Positions 1 through 11,994 of a stretch of DNA of 64,000 nt are shown here, piece after piece (position 1 is the stretch's first letter; every line of letters begins with the position of its first letter). The translations under genes were made by a program, and so were the position numbers. Below the pieces are notes generated by a model. It saw only the letters and a program-made list of their open reading frames with translations, had not been told where the DNA came from and did not search any database. Location: contig NW_026516722.1 in assembly GCF_025766255.1 (NCBI RefSeq), forward strand, positions 1 to 64,000. Direction: 5' to 3'. The DNA is from Zychaea mexicana (lineage: Eukaryota > Mucoromycota > Mucoromycetes > Mucorales > Lichtheimiaceae).

Positions 1-3000
1 GAAAGAGGACAATGGGTCTGTGGTTTGGGGCGGTGCGGTGTGGAGGCGAGCGTGCATTCGAAGGCAGGCTATTGCATGCAGTTTGTTGAAATCTGCGTAG
101 CCACAGCAAATACAAGCTTTTTTTCTACCACCGGGAGCCAGCCAAGGCGCCATTAATACACCGGCAAATTCGAATATACATCTTACAGAACTCTTTGATG
201 TAATACTTTATGCTCTCATCATGATCTAACCTTTTTTGTTGCTACTATCATATTTTTGCACATTTTTTATTGAACTCCAGCATAATGTCATCCCTATGCA
301 TGATACTTTCCATTCGTAATCTCTTTATATATTTAGATACTGTACATAGGCCACGATGTCGCACATTTAGATATCAGCCAAAATCGCTTTTAATATGTAT
401 GCAATAGAGAAGCTCCAATGCCTAGCTTGCAAGGCTAAAGAATAGAAGAAAGTTGGGTTTGCTTTGAGGTTTCTGGCTATAATAACGAGCGTGTTGTATT
501 TGCAACACGGTAGCAGCGAGCTATTCCGTAGTTACCTTAATTCTAGTTTATTTTTCAGTGATAGCGCGCTTTTGATGCACTGTATGTGTGTTGGTTTTTT
601 GCTTAATGCCTAAATATATATTTATACTTCGCTAATCTTTACCCCTAAGACAATTATCTGTGAAGACAGAATTACACTGTAGGAATATGAGGCAATAGAT
701 ACGGCTGATACATCATTAAAGATGTGTTTTCTTACCCATGAGTTAAATGTGGTGAGGCTTGCAGTTGTCACTGGTGATTTACTAAAAGCAAAATTTAGAA
801 TGCCCCGGATGATTTTTGCAACATCGAAAGCCCTATGCAATAGAACAACTACCTTTATAAGAAAACGAGAGTTACTGTAATGAATATCTTTATACTCACA
901 AAATTAGCAAAATATACAATACGCTTAACATACTACATACTACTAATAGGTAGCTAGCTTTTCTGTCTATCATTACATGGAATCATAGGACATAATACAT
1001 GCTACGTATGTACTCTGTAACTTTCTCTTTGCCCACGCTAGCTATATAATAATGGCATTGGCAGGCGCACTTTTTTCAATCTACTACTTGTGTTTATATC
1101 TTCTTTTCTCTTATGATGTAAGAAAGATATTACATATGGACTTGGAGTCCAACAGTTAGCACTGTGATGCTGATAGCTACACAGCATGAAGTATAGCTAC
1201 AGCATGAGACCTGCAAAACTGTATTTATCTGGGATGCACAATTTCTATGAAGATGGTGGTTGTTGACATTATTCAGTTTGGAGCAATTACCTTTTCAAAT
1301 GGGCGTGAGGTGAAAATTCTACTTGATACATGTATATTTATATTATAAGCACGCCATCAAGAAAATAACTTTACACCATCCATCAAGAAAGAAAGCAGAA
1401 ACTATAGTATCGAGCCCCATATTTAAAGAAAAAACCTGCGTAACAGTGGACAACTGAAGTAATTGAGAGTAGTTAAAAATGGTTTTTTACTGTACATCCC
1501 ATAACGTAAAATACCTTTAACTCAATTCAGACGCCTTTAAATGCATTTGCAGCCCCTTAGAAAGTATTAACATGCATTCTCTAAAGGCGCTTCAAGGCTT
1601 TTTACATGTTGGGGCGTACAACTAACATCCTATAAGACAAAATATTTGTCGCTAATGCTGTAGCATTTGTAACTTTCGGAGCTTATCATAACGCGCAAAG
1701 TAGCAAGAAGCTAAGTAGAGTGACAAAAAATTCCAAGTAAGCAACAAGAAGTATTTCATCTTTTAGGATGTTTGTTATGGTATGATAGCATTCGTGAAAA
1801 TTATAGAACATGCTAATAGCGGTGAAACAGTGTCTACAATACGCTCCAGCAACTGCCTGTGTAACGAGGTAACTTTGGTTGCCATGGCAACAGGATGGCG
1901 GGATCCGAGTGTTCTTGACATGATTGAAAATTGACACAGTATTACAGAAGACCGTTTAGCGACAAGTACATAGTTATTAAACCTGTATAATGCTACTAAG
2001 CCTTCAGCCGTTCTATGTCTTCACCCTTCTTATAATCGTATAATGTGCAAGGAAAGAAGCCGCCGCCTTCAAATTACCTCATTATGGCTGGCTCGCTAAT
2101 GGCAAACAGTATTTTCGTGTCGCAAAACACACATGTGAAATGAGCATGAAAATCGATGTTACCGACGCCTTGGAAAGGACAGAAAATCTAATTGACACGG
2201 CAAAAAGGCTTCCACAGATTTTTTGATGCATGATTCTAGACAAGTGCTGCGTATTACTTGTTTTGGTAATTTTTGTGGTTTTTGCTTGTCATACCTTTAA
2301 GTGTTTGTGTAACTTCACTTTTCTTGCACGCAATATACTCACTGAGAAAGATTTTGGTCTGAAGGATGGTAGTATGAAACAAAAACTTATTATTATATTT
2401 GCAAGGATGGACTGGAAATGTAATACATTCTGTAGTACACCTAAACCGACATCGACTTCAATATTGTTTGATCTTTATTTGGCATTACATATGATGTTTA
2501 CTCGTACATACATCAGGCATGTTATCTAATTTTTTTACGATCATCGACTTCCGTCAGTCTGACATTACTACTGCCGCTGCTACGCATTATCTTCAACAGA
2601 GACGTCAATAGAATGAAAAAAGCGGATATCTCAAAGATAGGATTAAATTAGTAAGTATTAACATGCTCATCATTATTTCCAGCTTTCTGCATTGTTTACA
2701 ACGCTATTACTATTAGTGCCGCCATTGCACGTATGCACCAGTCCGGAAATTCGGCTCGACGAAAAATCATTAAGCTGAGGGCCAAATATTGTCATCGCTC
2801 AGTTGACCTCGTATTACACTTCCCGATCATTTCCACCACCCTCGCAAGCAGAATCATGGCATCTTCAATATATGCTCGCTTTACGTTCTATACATTCCCC
2901 GTAGATTATGAAGATAGATCTATGGTGGAGCGTGCTGTTCCCTCAAATATCTTTGTTTAGACTCACCGTCACCGTTTAAGCATACTCTATGAATGCAGTA

Positions 3001-5598
3001 TAGTAATTTTCAAAATGATCAGTACAATTTCTCAATATACTTCAATTAGAGACTGTCATACATAGCTGAAAATGAAGTATCCTCCAATAGTTCTGGAGCC
3101 GGAGGAAAACTTTAACTATGTAATAAAAAGTCAGCTATCATGGAGAAAATATCATCGTACATGCTGTTGAGAATACATACGTATGTCACACTCGGTTTAG
3201 GAGAAAGAGAAAAGTTTGGTCGCTAATGGTTCTATATGTATATCAGTAGACAATCAGGTGTTGCTACACGTACATATCGATGAAGTATAATTTCGAGTTG
3301 AAGATGAATATGCTGGACAAACGACCACATAGTAACTACGCATTTCGTAATGTGTTATTTGTTATGTGCCAAGTGCATATAACTAATGAACTGAACATTG
3401 TACTAATGCCTATACATACATTTTTCAATCCCACGTTTACGGCAAACTATGCATTCCTTGAAAAAAAAAGCGCTAGACTGTCAAAGTAGTCGCATCAACC
3501 GTACTATGGTGGTTGTTAATGTGGTACAGGAAGGGGACAATAAAGCTTACCCAAACTTAAGAGCACCCCTCACGTGTCCTTCCACTTCATGTCCCTCTTC
3601 GATATTATAGATATCCAGCATTCCTCTGTAGCACAAACCACGTCTTTTAAAAATTCTAATAATGCTGTTCGTCGAGTGGTGCCGTCGCCTGGGCTGAGTC
3701 AGAGTGCAAGAGCTCGTAAGCATATTCTCGCACAACAAGCGTCTAGACGCTGCATTTACATATTATTAGGAAACTCAACATATGTAAATGTCTGCACGCC
3801 GTGGGGAGGAAGGAAGGATAAACCAAACTCGGTTGGTTTTAATACTTTAGTTAAAAACCGAAAAACGAAGGACTTACATAGCATAACGAGCAGAGCATTT
3901 GCTGGCGATGCATACTGACCAACTCGTCAAAAAAATTAAAGAGACTTGTTATTAAAGAAGCTCATCATGAACAACCCAATTGCGGTATTATCTAGCCCAA
4001 ATTGATCCTTCTCTAATAAATGAATCTAGCTGTTACATAGATAATGTGTAAATATTTGGTAACTTATAGGCTTTGTATTACTCTCTGATGATCGTTGTCA
4101 TGTTTTTCGTAATTTGAATGTACCTCACTCTCTCCAACCAATTCTGCTACTATGTAGCCCATAGCATAATTGACACCCAGTACATGCTTGCATAGATACA
4201 CTTTTGCTCTGCTGCTTCCTCTTGTAGTGTACAAGCGGTGAAGAAACCTTGTTTACTAAATAGCATTCGTGGCTGTCATCTTCACGTTAGTAAGCTGCAT
4301 TGTCTCATAGTTGGACACGACGGTGCCACAAAAAAGAAGCCGTCAACAGCAGCCTCAAAATGTGCTGGTATCAGATCATGTTCACAGCGATGAATGTGAT
4401 ACTTTTTCTTGGCTCCAGTTTTAGATAATAATACCATGCATACACTTGCCCTAAGGCTCTTGTGTATAATTGATGACGCGTACATATACAGTTTTATGTA
4501 TTTAAGGTAGTAGATCTAGCTAGGCGATCCTATCTATAGGCTGCAGGAGTCCCTACCTTCTACCATTTTAATTGTCGCTGTGTTGACGTGCCGACAATTT
4601 GAGATGTTTAATATTTATAAAGATGGTGTGTAATTATGGCTAAGCTTGAAGTGATTCTCACTCATCTAATCTACATACACTCATAGAAAGTAATCATTGA
4701 TATTCGATGTTGATACATGACACGAACAATACCAGAACATGATGTAAAAAGCAAAAGTTGGTAAGGATTCTACGTTCTTATATTTTTACACATTTTTTAT
4801 GTGCGTAAGCGCACCATTTAAAAATAGTATGACTTGAAAGGTAAATATGGAAGAGGCACAGTTCCAGTGTAACTCAAGTGCTTGAATAAAAACGGAGTAA
4901 GATGATCACCCTGCCAACGTTGCAATTAAGCAAGTGAAAAAAAAGAAGAAGACAGAATATGACTATAAACACTGGGTTCACTCACAAACGCGCGGGGTCA
5001 TGCTAAACCCAAAATGCATATATCCTTAAGTTTAAGTTTCCCCAGGGTCATCGGACAGGCAGCTTAAAGAAAAAGTACCCGCACAGAAAAAGGGTATAAG
5101 AGTTAAAGATACATGGAGATTAGAGTTCTTATCTATTGCTGAAAGCTAAAATTAACCATTGGTGAAAACATACACTTCTTGTGTTGTTGTTGTTCTCATC
5201 TCGCGTGTCGTTGTACGATGAGAGACTACGTATCACAAACTGTGCGGTCTATTGAGAAAGGCTGAAGGCTTCGATTTTAGTAAGAGCTATGTATCATAAC
5301 GAATTTAAACGAATCAAAGGAGCTTGGGGCGGGGGGGGGGGTTGGAGAGGAAAAGGAGGGGAAGAAGGGCGGGGAGATGTTTTTCTCATGAAAAGGTTTG
5401 TGCTATGTACCATAAAGGGGCATAATCCAAAAAGTCCGTCAAGTCAATAGGCTAAAAGGCATTTAATAAAAGCGCATGATTCTCAACCGCTGCGTTTCTG
5501 GCTGCACCCTTTCTCTCTCTTTTCCTCTCTCCCTCTCTCTATAATTCATTTATACAATACTATTACTCCTAGTACTCACTAAGTGATATAATTACAGT
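1..5598. other. AT-rich gene-poor region
   Basis: No gene could be supported in this 5.6 kb. The sequence is clearly richer in A and T than the genic part of the window. Open frames are short and scattered on both strands. The most coding-like scrap is on the minus strand at 3547-3738, a basic stretch ending at a good donor (GG|gtaagc on the minus strand at about 3549), but no convincing partner exon was found. Other scraps are 622-840 (minus), 2733-2960 (plus) and 4282-4485 (minus). These may be remnants of decayed genes or chance frames. A G-run lies near 5332-5341, and a CT-rich tract at 5508-5541 precedes the F-box gene as a likely promoter element. Confidence 0.5.
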
Positions 5599-6558
5599 AT
5601 GCGCGTCTTACCACGAGGCAGTACATCGCTACTCAAGTTGCCACCCAAGGTGTCACCCAATACGACAATAGTCGCTAATAGTAAACAGGATGCAAGCATG
5701 TCCGCAGCTGACAAGGCAGCAGCAAGATCAGTGGTTGCGAAACTCTCAATTGAGATACTTCCGGACGAAATGATCACGCATATACTCCTCTATCTCTGCA
5801 CTGATCTCAGGACACTGTGTGCTGTTGCCAAGACGTCATCACGGTTACGACGGCTTTCCATGGATGTTGTAAGGGTGTACTTTCTGCCCAACATTAAATT
5901 GATGACCGTCATCGATCAAGAAGGACGACGCAAGAACACTACGCAATACGTTTTTGATATGTTAGACGATGCTACCATGGAGGCGCGGTTCAAGCCAGTT
6001 AGAACTTCACCACAACGCTATCGTAACGACAATTATGCCGCTTCTCCTACACTGCATCGGCTTTCTTTGAGCGACGCTAACGATTATCCAACAATGGTAT
6101 CGCCGCAGCCAACGTCAACATCATCATTAATCGTTGAACCTTCAGCAATTGCACTAAAACAGAACGCCCATAATGTCACGAACAATTCAAGGCGCCAACC
6201 ATCTTGGCATACCCTCGATAGTATCACTAGCAATAGCAATAATGATAGCAGCAATATGACAACTACTCTCATCACCATCGAAACAGGGCGACAAAAACAC
6301 TTGCAGATATCTAAACTTGGACCGTTTAGTGCATGTTCCAATAGCTCATTGTGGCAATTGGAGTACATGGTCAGCACAGATCACTCCGCCTTAATGTCAG
6401 CTGAAGATACTGGGCTTGAGCGGTTCGTAACACCATTGTTTGTCAAAGCGCATCTCTCACTCTTTAAACGGAGGCAAAGAGGACAGAACGGGGCAACGAA
6501 TAGCAAGGCCTTCTTACAATGGTTCAAGAAGAAACGATTACCTTCCTTACCTGTTTAA
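5599..6558 (+). CDS. F-box-like domain protein
   Basis: Single-exon gene for a 319-residue protein. Residues about 51-91 match an F-box: a Leu-Pro-Asp-Glu core (ILPDEMITHIL) followed by the typical Leu-rich helices and an Arg-rich end (SSRLRRLS). F-box proteins bind Skp1 and recruit substrates to SCF ubiquitin ligases. No WD40 or leucine-rich repeats follow, so the substrate side cannot be named. The middle (about 135-240) is Ser/Asn-rich and of low complexity. The end is basic (FKRRQRG, FKKKR), which may be a nuclear signal. The start is the first ATG after the CT-rich tract; an in-frame ATG at 5698 is an alternative that would keep the F-box. F-box assignment is by motif only. Confidence 0.8.
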   Translation: MRVLPRGSTSLLKLPPKVSPNTTIVANSKQDASMSAADKAAARSVVAKLSIEILPDEMITHILLYLCTDLRTLCAVAKTSSRLRRLSMDVVRVYFLPNIKLMTVIDQEGRRKNTTQYVFDMLDDATMEARFKPVRTSPQRYRNDNYAASPTLHRLSLSDANDYPTMVSPQPTSTSSLIVEPSAIALKQNAHNVTNNSRRQPSWHTLDSITSNSNNDSSNMTTTLITIETGRQKHLQISKLGPFSACSNSSLWQLEYMVSTDHSALMSAEDTGLERFVTPLFVKAHLSLFKRRQRGQNGATNSKAFLQWFKKKRLPSLPV

Positions 6559-6881
6559 CCACTAGCTATTACACTTCTACTACTGCTGCTACTATGCAAA
6601 TAATAGTAATGACCATAATAAAAAAAAGCAATCTTAGCCTAAACCCTGAAACAGCGTGTTGCCCCTCACTTTAACTTTCGCCTCCCGTCCCCGTATTTTA
6701 TTTTAGCGTGTTACCAGAATCAGCGAATGGATTGCCAATGCTTCAAATGCTTTGTGACACCCAAAACCCAATTGTGCCCGTGCAACTGACTTTTTCTTTA
6801 TACACGCTCGATTAAAAATTGTTTCCTTTGATTATCCTTTAATACAGGCCTTTCATACAGAAATTCGACTTCTCTCCTCCA
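6559..6881. other. Intergenic, promoter of hydrolase gene
   Basis: 323 bp between two tandem plus-strand genes. It is AT-rich with pyrimidine runs just before the next start codon. No gene or structured RNA was seen. Confidence 0.5.
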
Positions 6882-8513
6882 ATGAATGGTCATTTCCTCG
6901 ATCATGATCAATTACCGATGCCTCCACCATCACCTGTCGTCGTCAGCAGCTCATACTCGACTCCTTTACCGAGGAGCAGTAAAAGGAAACCACCACCTAC
7001 CACAATGAAACGACGGAATCAGGGGTCGTCTATTACAACCACTACGAGCAGTTCTAGCGGTCCATCGTCACCTGAATCAATGGAGCATCCCATTCCATCA
7101 CTTACGCTTAATCTACAAAAGTCCCCGGAACAATCGTTAAAAGAACTCGTTGCCAGTCCCACCAACTCTTCCGTAGGAGGGAGTAGTAGCAGTAGGGTAC
7201 CACGAGTGGATATACTTAGAGAACCACGACTACACCAAACGTTTCAGTATTCAGGAACACCGGGTGGCCGGCTGAAACCGCATCGTGTCGGCTTTGCAGA
7301 ATATGGCGCGGTAGAAACAGGCCATCCTGCGTTCGTTATTGGAGGCCATGGATGCAGTAGACTGGTTGGTGTCATGTTTGAAGAGCTGGCACTGCGACAC
7401 TCCATACGAATGATATGGCCTGAACGTCCAGGATATGGTTTGAGCGAAGAATGCACAGCACAAGAAATGAGTGCTTTGGATTGGGCAGGTAAGCTCTCAC
7501 TCAATCGCGAATGGGAAAGGTGGAAGCCATCGTTTTCTTCTCTAATTTCTGAATATATCACTGATTCAATTTTTCTGGAACATGTAGAGGTGGTGGTTCA
7601 ACTTGCCGATCATCTGGGGATTCGCCGGTTTAGCATCATCGCACAGTCAGTAGGAACTGTATTTGCTATGGCGATCTCGCACAAATACCCAGGCCGTGTT
7701 CTGGGTCCACTGTTTCTGATATCACCTTGGGTATCTACCCAGGCAGCTAACACGTTCAAGTGGTCGCGGAGGCTTCCTGCACCCCTTGTCACACGCACAG
7801 TATCGCTTGCAATGGATGTAATGTGGATGTTAAACAAAGGAACTGCCATCAGTACAGGCGGTGGTAGCGGAACGCCGTCAGCATCAACACCAGCGACTTC
7901 GTCAAGCGACGAAGATGGCAGCGTCTTGTCCGATCCATCACCACGAACGAGCGAAACGACGAGTCCTCAACAACGAACCTTCACTAATATCAACAGCGTT
8001 GTCAATGCCAACCCCAGTAACAATACCGTGGATCTTACCGGCATGACACTGCAGGAAGAAGACGAACTGTTAGCATCGCTGGATGAAGAAGACTTTGACC
8101 TTCCAACAGATTTCCCTCCGCATCGACCTTTACGACACGCCGTACGTCCTCGACACATATCTCTGTACTTTGCCATGAATAAGCTACGCATGTCCGAACC
8201 ATACACGCAGGGCCAGGTGTTGGATGTCCTTATTGCCTTGGAAAAGTACCACAACTTTGGTTTCAGCTATTCAGAGATAAAAACGGCGGTTACTGCAGTA
8301 TGGGGAGACAAGGATGGATTGATACCGTTGAAAGCAATCGACGTGCTGGCCAACGGGTTACGCGATGTGCGGTTCAAGATCCTGGACGGCGAGGGCCATG
8401 ATCTTGTCTGGAAAGAAGGCGTCATGGAATGGGCTATTAGAGGCATAGCAGAACGATGGCGCGTCCGAAATCAACGATTAACACTGATGAGCAAACTCCA
8501 AACCAACTCATAA
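6882..8513 (+). CDS. Alpha/beta hydrolase-fold protein
   Basis: Single-exon gene for 543 residues. The fold is recognisable from a strand plus turn at about 150-160 (FVIGGHG), the ERPGYG loop at 181-186 and a nucleophile elbow AQSVG with Ser256. Late in the chain come GDKDG (acid, Asp476 or Asp478) and GEGHD (His506), giving a complete Ser-Asp-His triad. The first 110 residues are Pro/Ser-rich and probably disordered. A Ser/Thr/Glu-rich insertion of about 100 residues (320-425) sits where the lid domain normally is. No signal peptide was seen, so a cytosolic or peripheral enzyme is likely. The substrate cannot be told; fungal relatives with this architecture are mostly uncharacterised hydrolases. 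Confidence 0.85.
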   Translation: MNGHFLDHDQLPMPPPSPVVVSSSYSTPLPRSSKRKPPPTTMKRRNQGSSITTTTSSSSGPSSPESMEHPIPSLTLNLQKSPEQSLKELVASPTNSSVGGSSSSRVPRVDILREPRLHQTFQYSGTPGGRLKPHRVGFAEYGAVETGHPAFVIGGHGCSRLVGVMFEELALRHSIRMIWPERPGYGLSEECTAQEMSALDWAGKLSLNREWERWKPSFSSLISEYITDSIFLEHVEVVVQLADHLGIRRFSIIAQSVGTVFAMAISHKYPGRVLGPLFLISPWVSTQAANTFKWSRRLPAPLVTRTVSLAMDVMWMLNKGTAISTGGGSGTPSASTPATSSSDEDGSVLSDPSPRTSETTSPQQRTFTNINSVVNANPSNNTVDLTGMTLQEEDELLASLDEEDFDLPTDFPPHRPLRHAVRPRHISLYFAMNKLRMSEPYTQGQVLDVLIALEKYHNFGFSYSEIKTAVTAVWGDKDGLIPLKAIDVLANGLRDVRFKILDGEGHDLVWKEGVMEWAIRGIAERWRVRNQRLTLMSKLQTNS

Positions 8514-8742
8514 TTTTTTTTCTTATGTATTAATCACACACGCATTTTTTTGTTGTAATTTACGTTTCTTACCATTTAGTTCCAGTAATAATTTTAATAC
8601 AATACATACCCAACCATCACGCGTTTCACCAAACCCTGTTTTTTGTTTAATTACGCTCTCTCTCCCTCTGCTTGTAAAAAGCGCCTTACAAGTTGCCACG
8701 TACTTTCGTTACAAGTGTGGCCTTGATTGACAAGCCCTCATT

Positions 8743-11097
8743 ATGGATTACGATGGCATAATAAGAGAATACCCGGCTATAGCTATTGATCGCTTCACAC
8801 CGAGAATTGGCGTGAAATACTATTTTCTTACACATGCCCATTCTGGTAAAATCTAAATTATATTCAACGTTTCGAAAGATTGCACAAACGACTTGACCAT
8901 GTCGTCAATTATAACTCAAACATACAAAAGGCTGGTTTTGGAGTACTCATTTACGATTCAGATCACACACAGGGGCTTCAAGATGTTCATTTCAGGGGCC
9001 AAGTTCACTGTTCTGAAGGAACAGCTGTTTTAATGAGACATAAAAAAGTTCGAGGCAAGCCGTATTTCCGACACCTGAAAGGACAATTGACAACACATCC
9101 TTTGTTTCAGTCGTTCGTGTTGAACACGGAAGAGCATGGTAGACTTACAGTGACGTTTTATCCATCCAACCATTGTCCCGGCGCTGTCATGTACGTTTCT
9201 ATTACATCCACCACAAAACATATTCTTCATGTTATCAGCGCATTTCGCATCGTATATATGACCTTATGGTTGTCGACTCAACAGGATCTTACTTGAGGGC
9301 AAGAATGGCACAGTACTCCATACTGGTAAAAGAACGATCAAGCAGATGACTAGGTCATCATGTGATAGATATTTTAGATTGATGAGGGAAAAAAAGAAAA
9401 GGTGTGCGTGTGAGAATGCTTAATAGTATTCCTTTTGATTATCTCTAGGCGACATGCGTGCCGAAAGCGATCTCTTGCAGACACATCTGACGGAACTTCC
9501 GTTAAAGAACGTCAAGCACTTGTACCTGGATACAACATTCTGCACGGACCACCATCGTGAGTTTATCACAAAGGTAAAAAAATTCCGAGTCAGCAGTAGC
9601 ACAAACAAAATGGCCACTCTACAAAATAATACTTACTGTATACTCTCTGTATAATGTGTAGAAGCAAAGCATTAGCTTGTTATTTGAACTGATCGATAGC
9701 TACCCAGGAAATCATCATTTCTTTCTTGATTTTTGGATGTACGGATACGAAGAGGCTTGGTGGAAGATTGCCTCGAGGTACAACACCAAAATTCATGTGT
9801 CGGAAGATCGGTACCAGTTGTACTTGGCATTGGATAAACACCTTTTCACAAACATATTGACCACTGATGAAACCACCACCCGCTTCCATTCGTGTCACTG
9901 GAAAAAGTCATCCTGTGCCACTCACGGAGCTGATACCATTAATGTACAGGGGCAGCCTATCGTCGGCTGCCGTGCGCGACCATTCGGACCGGATGATTAC
10001 AAGATGCGGACGGATCTTCCGAAGCATGCCAATATCAAGAAGGAAGTGGTATGAAATGCAATGGGTGTGATTGGGATATCTACCCAGTGTGGTGTGTGTG
10101 TCTTTCTGTGCGTGTATCGATATATTGAGATTCTAGTCCGTCTTGGTTGCTTGTTAACATCACTATCTATCTCTTCTAGATCATTCCTTTCTCAATGCAC
10201 TCTTCAATGTTGGAACTAGTAGATTTCGTCAAGTTTATCGGCCCGAAAAGAGTCACGCCAATAGTGGCACATGGCGTCAAATGGGACGCTACAGCACGTA
10301 TACTAAAGACATTGAGATCGAACGGTGCATATTTTGAGATGGAGTCAAGCAGTAGTGGCTCCTCATCGTCCTCATTTTCAGTCATCAACAGTTCTGTCGA
10401 ACACCATCAACTGTCACAGCAGAAAGACTCACTACGATCCAGCGCCTCACATCAACAAAGTTCATTGCAGTCAACCACTGCAGACGAGAACGAGTTACCC
10501 GAATCAGAAGGGCCGACCAGCTCGATCGAGAACCAATGTCAAAACATTGTCAACATCTTGGTACGGTCCAAGAGCAGCGATGGTGTCGAACACGATCAAA
10601 GTTTGCTCCAAGCAAATAAAACAAATGATTGCGCATCGATGAAACAGCGATTATGCTCGGTGCTTAGTGTTTCGAGCCAATCGAGTTTGGAATTCTTTTC
10701 CGGATCTATTCAGCAACTACCAGCCGCATCAGCGGAATCAGCAGCAGCAGTAGCAGCAGCAGAACCAGTAATAGCAACAACACCACCACCAACACAAGCA
10801 GAAAAACCTTCAACGAAATACGATCGAGCGGCAGCAAGCTGGCGGGCCAGCATACTCAATCGAAAACGACCACGAAACTCTACACTCGATACGCTATCAT
10901 GGGACGGCAGCTTCAATTTTGAAGAAATCGATCTGACAGCAGCCTCGGATCGACATGTCCCAAAACGAACTTTATCTCCTATGAATGGAACAACAACTGC
11001 ATGGCACAAAAACAACAAATTGACTGCTTGCAAACCCGTGGTTGAGCAAAATACGCGGTCTGGAACCACCATTGAAAACCCCATATGCATTGACTAG
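8743..11097 (+). CDS. Artemis/SNM1-like metallo-beta-lactamase nuclease
   Basis: Six exons: 8743-8845, 8962-9190, 9285-9325, 9449-9573, 9662-10048, 10180-11097, giving 600 residues with all phases consistent. The N-terminus (EYPAIAIDRF, residues 9-18) is the hallmark of the Artemis branch of the SNM1/Pso2 family. The metal site THAHSDH (30-36) is rebuilt exactly across intron 1. HCPGAVM (105-111) and TGD (124-126) are the next MBL motifs, and YLDTTFC marks the start of the beta-CASP part. A late PIVAHG supplies a further conserved His. Family members trim DNA ends or cross-links in NHEJ and interstrand-crosslink repair. The last third is Ser/Gln/Ala-rich. It carries two SUMO-interaction-like cores, EEIDLT and the extreme C-terminal ICID. 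Which SNM1 paralogue is the true orthologue needs a tree. Confidence 0.88.
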
Positions 11098-11273
11098 CTT
11101 TTTTACTTGCATGGGTTATAAAAAATCCAAATGGGATCAATCACCTGGCCATCAACTAACCCCTTACCCTTGTCAAGTCTCTTGTACATATCTCTTTTTC
11201 TCTCTCATATCCTTTTTACTTGCGTACAACTTTATTATAACTACACACAATAATAATAATCATAAAAGTTAAC

Positions 11274-11839
11274 ATGATTTTACGATTGATACTTACATTG
11301 ACCGTTCTGGCTTCAGCTATAACGGTTGTCTCCGGTCTCGTTCATCTAAGAAAACATCGACATCCAATGAGCCCTGCAAGAGAAGAGCCAACTGTTGTGA
11401 GTGCCATGCACCAGCATCGACAACAGGCAGCACAGCAACAAGATGGTGATCATGGCAACATATCCTCCAATCGCCAAGCAGAATTACACAACTTTCGCCA
11501 TGACGACGCTTGTGGCCAAGCAACGCTTTCATGTATGGCATTTGTCCACGACCAAGTTGGTATGCCAGTTCGCTGTGGCATGCTAAAGAACGCACCTGTT
11601 TGTCTTGACGCAGAACATGAATGCACCGCTTTTTGCGATGAGGATGGGTAAGTCGGTAAAATAATAATAAGTAGTAGTGAAACAAAAAACCAAACAAACT
11701 GAGGAAAACACATATTATCCCTAGTGGCTCGCGCGTATGTCAATATGCCTTTCCTGAGTGCTGTTCACATAGTCCAAATGGATGTATCACATCTAAACCA
11801 AGACATACAAAGTTTTTCCAATTACGAAAAGGACAATAA
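11274..11839 (+). CDS. Small secreted cysteine-rich protein
   Basis: Two exons, 11274-11647 and 11725-11839, join in phase to 162 residues. Residues 1-22 are a clear signal peptide (basic start, Leu/Val-rich core, small residues before the cut). Residues 23-75 are rich in His and Gln. The rest has ten cysteines including one CC pair, enough for five disulfides, and ends in a basic tail. No family was recognised; the spacing does not fit CFEM, hydrophobin or defensin patterns as I know them. It is probably secreted or wall-associated. It lies between the nuclease and Atg17 genes on the same strand with its own promoter region. Confidence 0.7.
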
Positions 11840-11994
11840 ACTTTTTGTAATCTACTATATGGTCATGTGGTTGGAAGAAAGGGGAAAACCTACTACTTAT
11901 AGAGAAAGCGGAGCTTGCGCTGCTGCATTACATACCTTTCGCTTACACACGTATACAATAGTTTTCTGAAGGCTGTAATATCAAATCACGGGAA

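Noticed and set aside
5325..5345. G-run considered as a telomere or quadruplex-based element
   Set aside because: Only one run; no telomeric repeat and no set of four runs with short loops.
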